Assembly (NCBI GenBank): GCA_035542155.1
Contig: DATKLX010000099.1
Span: 1 to 9,951 of the forward strand
Direction: 5' to 3'
Length of the DNA stretch: 9,951 nt
Source: DATKLX01 sp035542155
GTDB taxonomy: Bacteria > Chloroflexota > Anaerolineae > Anaerolineales > Anaerolineaceae
The position numbers were made by a program, and so were the translations under genes. Shown piece by piece: positions 1-5,216 of this stretch; position 1 is the stretch's first letter; every line of letters starts with the position of its first letter. The notes below the pieces were generated by a model that was not told the DNA's origin, ran no database searches, and was given only the letters and a program-made list of their open reading frames with translations.

Positions 1-161
1 GCGCCAGTTGGGGGGCAAATTGGGCCTCTCCTCGGATCGGGATGGCCCGTATTGGCTGCTGCGGGGAATTTCCGCGGTGATTGTCACAACAATGACCCTC
101 TCGTTTGTTTTTTTGCATCCTTTTCCTTTTGGGGAGGATACGTATGGGTAATCACCGATGA
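1..161. other. Left-edge segment, no assignable gene
   Basis: This stretch precedes the stop of the response-regulator gene. Plus frame 2 is open from the window edge to a TAA at 149-151 (about 49 residues, ending in a hydrophobic stretch and then FPFGEDTYG). It could be the C-terminus of a gene converging on the regulator. Plus frame 3 is open to a TGA at 78-80, just before a possible terminator, and is a second candidate. On the minus strand an ATG at 116-118, preceded by an AAGGAAAAGG purine run, opens a frame that leaves the window after 39 codons. None of these peptides resembles a family I recognise, and codon bias does not pick one clearly. I therefore leave the segment unassigned. Confidence 0.4.
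76..114 (+). terminator. Possible rightward intrinsic terminator
   Basis: GGT-G-ATTGT, loop CACA, ACAAT-G-ACC (76-97) forms an 8-bp stem interrupted by one G/G mismatch. It is followed after ten bases by a run of seven T (108-114). It would end a plus-strand gene entering from the left, for example one ending at the TGA at 78-80. The stem is weak and the T run is further away than usual, so this is only a candidate. Confidence 0.25.
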
Positions 162-1250
162 TTATGCTGCTTCTCCGCTGCCGGCCATTTTCGCCGCAGC
201 GGCGGAACGGGTGTGGATATCCAGTTTTTCAAAAATGGATTTAATGTGGCGCTTGACAGTGTTAGTGGAAATCACCAATTGTTCGGCGATCTCCTTGTTG
301 GTCAGGCCGCGAGCGAGGAGCTCGAGGACTTCGCGCTCGCGGTCGGTCAACACATCCAGCTCACTGGCGGCGCGGCCTAAGGCCCGGGCTTCTTTGACCA
401 CCCGTAAAAAGCCGCGCCGGTCAAAAGCCTGCTTCTCTAAGAACGCAAAGATGCGATGCTCGCTGTACGCCCGCTCGATCTCAGCCGGGTTAGCTACCCC
501 GCTGACCACGATCGTGGGAATCCCCTCGGCGTGCGCGCCAGCCAGCAGGCGATAGCCTTCCAGCTCCAGGCCGACTTCGGATGGTTCACTCTTATACTGC
601 CCCGACAGGGAGAGGTCCACCACCGCCAGGCTGAACTTCTCGCGGTGCAGATACCCCAGCGCTTCCCCGTAACCGGCGCACAGGCGGACCCGGTAACCAG
701 AATCGGTGAGCAGCTCGGAGAGGATTCCCCGCCAGCCGCCGTCATCCTCTACTACCAGAACAGACCCCTCCGGATTGTTCGCCTGGCCCGGTGTCTCGCG
801 CCCATTCTGCCCGCTGCGAGGCAGACCGGCAGCCAGACTGGCCGTTTTTTCGGGGGGCGCTGCCGCAAGCGCCTGGTGGATCACTTGCCGAAACTGGCTG
901 CGCTGGAACGCCTCTTTGCGCAGGCAGGTCAGGGCGTTGTACTCGGTCAGGACGCTGACCGCCAGCTCGACGGTGGCGAAGCCGGTGAGGAGGATGCTGG
1001 CGCAGCCCGGGTCGAGCCGGCGAACCGCGTCGAGCACTTTCAGGCCATCCTGGTTGTGCGGATCCTGGCTTCGCAGCGAAAGGTCGACCACGGCGACGCG
1101 GTGCGGATGAGCGCGCAGGTAGGTGATGGCCATTTCCTGGTTCTCGGCCACATCGACGGTCAGGCCTTCGTCGACCAGGATCTCCTCGAGGATCTGCTGC
1201 CAGGATCGCTCGTCCTCGACGATGAGAGCGCGCTGGAGAGGATGGCTCAC
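162..1250 (-). CDS. Two-receiver LuxR-family response regulator
   Basis: This encodes a 362-residue cytosolic DNA-binding response regulator, the likely partner of the kinase immediately upstream. Receiver domain 1 spans about residues 7-128: acidic pair E12-D13, phospho-acceptor D56 in VVDLSL, T89 and K112. A proline/glycine-rich linker covers about 130-162. Receiver domain 2 spans about 163-290: E168-D169, D212 again in VVDLSL, S250 and K273. A LuxR/GerE helix-turn-helix covers about 298-357 (LTDREREVLELLARGLTNKE, then the NTVKRHIKSIFEKL recognition helix). Both receivers keep every catalytic residue and look like an internal duplication, each with an ED-x3-W-x2-IL motif. Usual LuxR-type regulators have one receiver and about 210-230 residues. 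I chose the GTG start at 1250 over the upstream ATG at 1361 because it overlaps the kinase stop as GTGA and has GGAGGT six bases upstream. The 37 extra residues of the longer frame lie inside the kinase gene and are not receiver-like. DNA targets are unknown. Confidence 0.92.
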   Translation of the reverse strand: MSHPLQRALIVEDERSWQQILEEILVDEGLTVDVAENQEMAITYLRAHPHRVAVVDLSLRSQDPHNQDGLKVLDAVRRLDPGCASILLTGFATVELAVSVLTEYNALTCLRKEAFQRSQFRQVIHQALAAAPPEKTASLAAGLPRSGQNGRETPGQANNPEGSVLVVEDDGGWRGILSELLTDSGYRVRLCAGYGEALGYLHREKFSLAVVDLSLSGQYKSEPSEVGLELEGYRLLAGAHAEGIPTIVVSGVANPAEIERAYSEHRIFAFLEKQAFDRRGFLRVVKEARALGRAASELDVLTDREREVLELLARGLTNKEIAEQLVISTNTVKRHIKSIFEKLDIHTRSAAAAKMAGSGEAA

Positions 1251-3493
1251 CGCTGGACCTCCGCGATGGGCAGCTTCAGATGGAACGAAGCGCCATGGGC
1301 GCCATCGCTTTCCACGCTGACCGCGCCGCCCAGGCGGGCCATCAGCGTCTTGACCCACCACAACCCGAAGCCAAGCTTGCCGTTCCGGTTGATAGTGTTC
1401 CGGCCGGAATAGTTCAGCTCGAAAATGCGGTCGTGTAGTTCTGCAGGAATCCCCGGCCCGGTATCGCTCACCACCAGGTCGACCCAGCCTTTGCCCGCGG
1501 TGCCGCGGACGGTAATCACGCCTTCACCGCGCATCGCATCGGCGGCGTTTTCGAGCAGGTTGGTGAACACCAGGGTCAGGCTGCGCTGGCCGGCAAACAC
1601 GGGCGGCAGCTTCTCCAGGCCCTCCAGCCTGACCTGGATCCCCGCGGGCAGGTTGGCCGCCTCGACCGCCTCGCTGACGCAGGCCGCCACCCCCACCTCG
1701 GCCAGGTGGATCGGGCGCAGGTGCGAGAGATTTTCGCGCACCGCTTCCATGGCTTCGTTGGCGCTGCGCTCGATCTCCGACAGGTTCGCAGCCAGGTAAC
1801 GGTCGTTGGCCAGAGCGCCCTGGCATTTATCCTGGATCCCCTGGACGCGCACCGGGATCGTACCCACCTTGTTGTTCAGTTGGTGGAGCAGGTTGGCGGT
1901 GATATCTCCGACCACGGCGAAGGTTTCGGCGACAGAACGCTGTTGCTGGGCAGTCTGCAGAGCCTCCTGGTGGCTGGCATTGCGGACCGCGAGCGCGGCA
2001 TAATTGGCCAGGCTGGTGAGGACCTTTTTATCCCAATCGGATTGGGAAAAATACCCCTCCTGCAGAGAAGCGCTGTATATGCAGATCGCCCCCAGCGGTT
2101 CGCCCACTTCATCGGCGAGGAGGGGGACGGCCATGGCCTGGGTGCGCTCGCGGCCGCATTCGGCGGATCCTCCCTGGTTGGGCAGACTGCCGGTGACCAG
2201 ACTGCGTTTCAATACTGCCTGGCCGGGCAGGCTATCGTGAAGAGCCAGATCTTCGGAACGACACGCGCCGTTGGAAGCTTTCAAATCCAGTTTTTGATCA
2301 TCGAGGAGCCAGATAGCGCAGAAGTCGGCATTGAGCAGATCACATGCCAGCTCGGAGAGCCGCCCGAGGACCTGCTGGCAGGACTGCGAGAGGAGCAGGC
2401 GGGTGATCTCCTGGAGCGCGTCGAGCAGGCGGACTTCCTGGATCGCGATTACTGCCTGGGTGGCGAAGGATTGGAGCATATGGCTGTCCTGCTCGGTAAA
2501 GGCGCCGACTCGCGGGCTTTCCAGGTTGAGCACCCCCTCCAGGCGTCCGCTGCCGCTAATCAGCGGGACAGCCAGCTCGGAGCGCATCTGCAAATCGGCG
2601 TCCAGCGGGTAATACATGCTGGACCACGATCCGGACTTGAGGTCGGCCACGCAAACCGGCTGGCGATTCCTGGCCACCCAGCCCATGATGCTGTTCGATT
2701 CAACCGGCAGCGCTTCGACCCGCGGCCGGGTCATGTGTTCGCCGGCAATGGCGCGGGTGTTGAGGTATTGGCCGCTCTTGTCCATCAGGCGGAAGATGCC
2801 GTACTGGGCATTGGTCACTTCGAGGGCCATCTGAAGGATGGTCTCGAGGGTATCCTCCAGGCGCAAGCGGGATGAAATCAGAAGGCCCGCCCGGCGGAGG
2901 TGCTTGAGTTCCTCTTCTTTGCGGGCCAGGTCGCGCTGCACGCTGTTAAAACGCTGGGCCTGGAAAATGGCCATGGCGGCCTGGTTGACAAAATTTTCCA
3001 GCATCAGCTCTTCGAGCTGGCTGATCGCCCGCGATTCGTTCAGATAAACATACAGGGCGCCCACCGGCTGCTCGGCAACGATCAGGGGAAAACAGGCCGA
3101 AACCTTCGCCCCGGCCTCGACGATGCGCGGGTGGATTTGCAGATCGCTTTCTTCGTAAGAAATCACCCGGCGGCGCTGGTCGATGGCGCGCTTGCCCATC
3201 CCACGGAAGCGGGGCTCGATCCCCCGAACCGGCGCCAACCAGCTCCCCGCGGATACGCGCGAGGCCAGATCGAATTCCTCCTGGCCCTGGTCGTAGGTGT
3301 AAATGACCGCCGCCGCACCGGGAATGACCTTGGTCGCGCTTTCAGCGATCAGGCGCAGGGTCGCGTTGATGTCCACCTGGTCGCCCGGCCCGATCTGGTT
3401 GATCGTCGCGCTGATCTGGTTGAGGCTGGCCAGGGCTTCCAGCAGGCGGGGATCGGTATCCACCCGGGGAATTTGAGAGCGGTTCACTGCCAT
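1247..3493 (-). CDS. Soluble sensor histidine kinase with three GAF domains
   Basis: This encodes a 748-residue kinase with no signal peptide or membrane segment, so it should sense a cytosolic signal. Three GAF-like sensor modules are seen at about residues 40-178, 210-355 and 365-505, with a charged, coiled-coil-prone stretch (RKEEELKHLRRAG) between the first two. The transmitter follows. The likely phospho-accepting histidine is H537 in LLHQLNNKVGT. The ATP-binding domain shows the N box NLLENAADAM (645-654), G1 DTGPGIP (677-683) and G2 GKLGFGLWWVK (705-715). The H-box is of the HxLNN kind, not the common HELRTPL. I chose ATG 3493 because a TATAAT box ends six bases upstream. The longer frame from 3583 would have to start before that promoter and read through the glnA terminator. 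The gene is first in an operon with the response regulator. The GAF ligands are not predictable, and it could respond to redox, gas, cyclic nucleotide or small-molecule signals. A nitrogen role is suggested only by proximity to glnA. Confidence 0.92.
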   Translation of the reverse strand: MAVNRSQIPRVDTDPRLLEALASLNQISATINQIGPGDQVDINATLRLIAESATKVIPGAAAVIYTYDQGQEEFDLASRVSAGSWLAPVRGIEPRFRGMGKRAIDQRRRVISYEESDLQIHPRIVEAGAKVSACFPLIVAEQPVGALYVYLNESRAISQLEELMLENFVNQAAMAIFQAQRFNSVQRDLARKEEELKHLRRAGLLISSRLRLEDTLETILQMALEVTNAQYGIFRLMDKSGQYLNTRAIAGEHMTRPRVEALPVESNSIMGWVARNRQPVCVADLKSGSWSSMYYPLDADLQMRSELAVPLISGSGRLEGVLNLESPRVGAFTEQDSHMLQSFATQAVIAIQEVRLLDALQEITRLLLSQSCQQVLGRLSELACDLLNADFCAIWLLDDQKLDLKASNGACRSEDLALHDSLPGQAVLKRSLVTGSLPNQGGSAECGRERTQAMAVPLLADEVGEPLGAICIYSASLQEGYFSQSDWDKKVLTSLANYAALAVRNASHQEALQTAQQQRSVAETFAVVGDITANLLHQLNNKVGTIPVRVQGIQDKCQGALANDRYLAANLSEIERSANEAMEAVRENLSHLRPIHLAEVGVAACVSEAVEAANLPAGIQVRLEGLEKLPPVFAGQRSLTLVFTNLLENAADAMRGEGVITVRGTAGKGWVDLVVSDTGPGIPAELHDRIFELNYSGRNTINRNGKLGFGLWWVKTLMARLGGAVSVESDGAHGASFHLKLPIAEVQR
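1257..1262 (-). promoter_or_regulatory. Ribosome-binding site fixing the GTG start
   Basis: On the minus strand GGAGGT lies six bases before the GTG at 1250, inside the last codons of the kinase gene. It supports the short form of the regulator and implies translational coupling with the kinase through the GTGA stop/start overlap. Confidence 0.8.
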
Positions 3494-3499
3494 ACGAAA

Positions 3500-3505
3500 A
3501 TTATA
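3500..3505 (-). promoter_or_regulatory. -10 box of kinase operon, leaderless layout
   Basis: TATAAT on the minus strand ends six bases before the ATG at 3493, so transcription would start at about the A of the start codon. There is no Shine-Dalgarno sequence in between. No good -35 box is present: the hexamer 17 bases upstream is CCCAAA, part of the glnA terminator stem. Either the promoter is weak or activated, or it relies on the -10 box alone. Confidence 0.55.
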
Positions 3506-3512
3506 AACGATG

Positions 3513-3563
3513 AAATAAAAAGTTTGGGATTCCCCCGGTGCGGCGGCAGGGTGGGAATCCCAA
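3513..3563 (-). terminator. Rho-independent terminator of glnA
   Basis: A perfect 11-bp inverted repeat (TTGGGATTCCC at 3524-3534 and GGGAATCCCAA at 3553-3563, 18-base loop) is followed on the minus strand by AC and then TTTTTATTT. It lies about 75 bp past the glnA stop and separates glnA from the kinase operon. The other side also carries a T run (GG then TTTTTT, 3566-3571), so the hairpin could also stop rightward antisense transcription. Confidence 0.85.
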
Positions 3564-3636
3564 GGTTTTTTCCTCTTCCTCAAAGAGGATGAAACTGGCG
3601 AAATTGGATCAAGCGCAATCGCGGCAAGCGTTCTTT

Positions 3637-5052
3637 TTACACGTCATAATACAACGAGAACTCGTACGGAGTCGGGCGCATTCGAACCGGGTCCAGCTCG
3701 ACCTGGCGTTTATAGGATATATAGGCCTCGAGCAGGTCCATGGTGAACACATCGCCTTTGAGGAGGAAATCGTGATCGTCTTCCAGGGCGTTGAGCACGT
3801 CGCCCAAGGACCCCGGGACCTGCTTGATCAGACGGGCTTCCTCGTATGGCAGCTCGTAAAGGTCCTTATCCACTGGCTCGCCGGGGTCGATGCGGTTCTG
3901 GATGCCGTCCAGGCCAGCCATGAGCAGAGCTGGGAAGCAAAGGTAGGGGTTGCAGGAGGGATCCGGCGCGCGGAACTCGACCCGCTTGGCTCGCGGGCTC
4001 TTGGAATAGACCGGGATGCGGCAGATCGCCGAGCGGTTGCGTTGCGAATAGGCCAGGTTGACCGGTGCTTCAAACCCGGGAACCAGCCGACGATAGGAAT
4101 TGGTGGTCGGCGCGGCGAGGGCCAGAATTGCCGAGGAGTGCTTGAGGAGGCCGCCGATATAGTACTTGGCCATATCCGAGATCCCGGCGTAGCCGCTCTC
4201 GTCGTAGAAGCAGTTGGTTTCCCCATCCCACAGGCTCTGGTGGACGTGCATCCCGCTGCCGTTATCCCCAAAGAGAGGTTTGGGCATAAAGGTTGCCGTC
4301 AGACCGTATTTGCGCGCCACGTTCTTGACGATGTACTTATAAATGAGGACCTTATCGGCCATATGAGTCAGCGAATCGAAGCGCATATCGATCTCCGCCT
4401 GGCCGGCGGTGGCGACCTCGTGGTGGTGAACCTCCACCTCGACGCCGGCGTCTTCCAGAGCCATCACGATGCGGCTGCGCAGGTCCTGCTGGGTATCCGC
4501 CGGGGGAACCGGGAAATAACCTCGTTTAGCGGGGATTTGCGCGCCCAGGTTGGGTTTGTATTCGGTCCCACTGTTCCACCAACCTTCGACGCTGTCAATG
4601 TAATAGAAAGAGGAATTAGTCCCTCCGCCATAGCGCACGTCATTGAAAAGGAAGAATTCAGCCTCAGGCCCCCAGTAGCTGGTCTTGGCCAGGCCGGTCT
4701 GCTTGAGATAGGCCTCCGCTTTGTGGGCCACGTAGCGAGGATCCCGTGAATAGGGCTGGCGAGTGACGGGATCGTAGACGTCGCAGATGATCACCAGGGT
4801 GGGAACCTCGAGGACCTTGTCGATGAACGCGGAAGCCGGGTCGAGAATCAGCAACATGTCCGATTCGTGGATTTCCTGGAAACCCCGGATCGAGGAGCCG
4901 TCAAAACCGATCCCTTCTTCGAACAGCCCCGCAGTGAGTTCGCGGGCCGGGATGGAAAAATGCTGCCAGGTTCCGGGTAGATCGGTAAAGCGCAGGTCGA
5001 TCATATCGACCTCTTTGCCCATTTTCAAGACATCTTCAACGGTTATTGCCAT
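3637..5052 (-). CDS. glnA: Glutamine synthetase, type I, adenylylatable
   Basis: This enzyme joins ammonia to glutamate using ATP and is the main entry of ammonium into metabolism; the family forms cytosolic dodecamers. The 471 residues match the usual GSI length (about 470) end to end. Visible active-site elements are DGSSIRGF (51-58), metal ligands E130 and E132 in WGPEAEF, E212 and E220, H269 in NGSGMHVHQS, the flap glutamate E328 in RRLVPGFEAP, R340, and E359/R361 in VEFRAPDPSCNPYL. Tyr399 in DKDLYELP occupies the adenylylation site of E. coli-type enzymes, so this is the covalently regulated GSI-beta kind and fits the divergent glnE next door. The ATG at 5052 has a strong AAAGGAGG nine bases upstream, and no other start is plausible. 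It ends in an intrinsic terminator and looks monocistronic. Confidence 0.98.
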   Translation of the reverse strand: MAITVEDVLKMGKEVDMIDLRFTDLPGTWQHFSIPARELTAGLFEEGIGFDGSSIRGFQEIHESDMLLILDPASAFIDKVLEVPTLVIICDVYDPVTRQPYSRDPRYVAHKAEAYLKQTGLAKTSYWGPEAEFFLFNDVRYGGGTNSSFYYIDSVEGWWNSGTEYKPNLGAQIPAKRGYFPVPPADTQQDLRSRIVMALEDAGVEVEVHHHEVATAGQAEIDMRFDSLTHMADKVLIYKYIVKNVARKYGLTATFMPKPLFGDNGSGMHVHQSLWDGETNCFYDESGYAGISDMAKYYIGGLLKHSSAILALAAPTTNSYRRLVPGFEAPVNLAYSQRNRSAICRIPVYSKSPRAKRVEFRAPDPSCNPYLCFPALLMAGLDGIQNRIDPGEPVDKDLYELPYEEARLIKQVPGSLGDVLNALEDDHDFLLKGDVFTMDLLEAYISYKRQVELDPVRMRPTPYEFSLYYDV

Positions 5053-5061
5053 TTTTTCTTG

Positions 5062-5069
5062 CCTCCTTT
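5062..5069 (-). promoter_or_regulatory. glnA: glnA ribosome-binding site
   Basis: AAAGGAGG on the minus strand lies nine bases before the glnA ATG. It is a strong site and contrasts with the divergent glnE, which has none. Confidence 0.85.
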
Positions 5070-5086
5070 AGACTCCATACGCAGAG

Positions 5087-5116
5087 ATTATAGGGGCGGA
5101 GCTTCAGGCCCGTCTA
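5087..5116 (-). promoter_or_regulatory. glnA: glnA promoter
   Basis: On the minus strand there is a perfect TATAAT (5087-5092) and, 18 bases upstream, TAGACG (5111-5116, four of six matches to TTGACA). The predicted start is near 5080, giving a leader of about 28 bases that contains the ribosome-binding site. The partial inverted repeat at 5118-5132 sits directly upstream of the -35 box, a position suited to an activator. Confidence 0.65.
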
Positions 5117-5117
5117 C

Positions 5118-5132
5118 TACCCGAATGGGGTA
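5118..5132. promoter_or_regulatory. Candidate operator half-copy 1 (glnA side)
   Basis: TACCC-GAATG-GGGTA is an inverted repeat whose core ACCCGAATGGG repeats, with one change, 28 bp away at 5147-5157. It abuts the glnA -35 box, with its centre at about -45 from the predicted glnA start. The regulator is unknown. Confidence 0.4.
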
Positions 5133-5144
5133 TATTTGAAAAAA

Positions 5145-5160
5145 TGACCCAAATGGGTCA
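5145..5160. promoter_or_regulatory. Candidate operator copy 2 (glnE side)
   Basis: TGACCCA-AA-TGGGTCA is a perfect 7-bp inverted repeat with a two-base centre, the shape of a site for a dimeric DNA-binding protein. Its core ACCCAAATGGG matches ACCCGAATGGG in copy 1. It lies 21 bases upstream of the glnE -35 box, with its centre at about -64 from the predicted glnE start. Shared placement between divergent glnA and glnE suggests joint control, but no protein can be named. Confidence 0.5.
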
Positions 5161-5181
5161 TGTCTGGCGGGCTATTTTTGA

Positions 5182-5210
5182 TTGACAGCCCTGGGACCGC
5201 TCCCTATAAT
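5182..5210 (+). promoter_or_regulatory. glnE: Consensus sigma-70 promoter of glnE
   Basis: TTGACA (5182-5187), a spacer of exactly 17 bases, then TATAAT (5205-5210): both boxes and the spacing are consensus. The ATG at 5217 begins six bases after the -10 box, so the transcript should start on or next to the start codon and be leaderless. This decides the glnE start. Confidence 0.9.
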
Positions 5211-5216
5211 CATAAG

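Noticed and set aside
144..158. GGGGAGG plus ATG at 144 resembling a gene start
   Set aside because: The frame stops after five codons (MGNHR).
1251..1361. Longer regulator N-terminus from ATG 1361
   Set aside because: It overlaps the kinase gene by over 110 bases. The GTG at 1250 has an RBS and a GTGA overlap with the kinase stop.
1706..2875. 389-codon plus-strand open frame opposite the kinase gene
   Set aside because: It is antisense to well-supported GAF and ATPase coding sequence and shows no family motifs.
3494..3583. Longer kinase N-terminus from ATG 3583
   Set aside because: It would run through the glnA terminator hairpin and the TATAAT box. The added residues resemble no domain.
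3572..3588. CCTCTT-CCTCA-AAGAGG hairpin
   Set aside because: It is a short 6-bp stem without a T run in either direction. The nearby 11-bp hairpin explains termination.
3538..4749. 403-codon plus-strand open frame opposite glnA
   Set aside because: It is a shadow of a clearly real glnA. Long antisense frames are expected in GC-rich genes, and it has no recognisable domain.
5160..5216. Longer GlnE N-terminus from ATG 5160
   Set aside because: It lies upstream of a consensus promoter and overlaps the operator-like repeat. The extra 19 residues are not family-like and there is no RBS.
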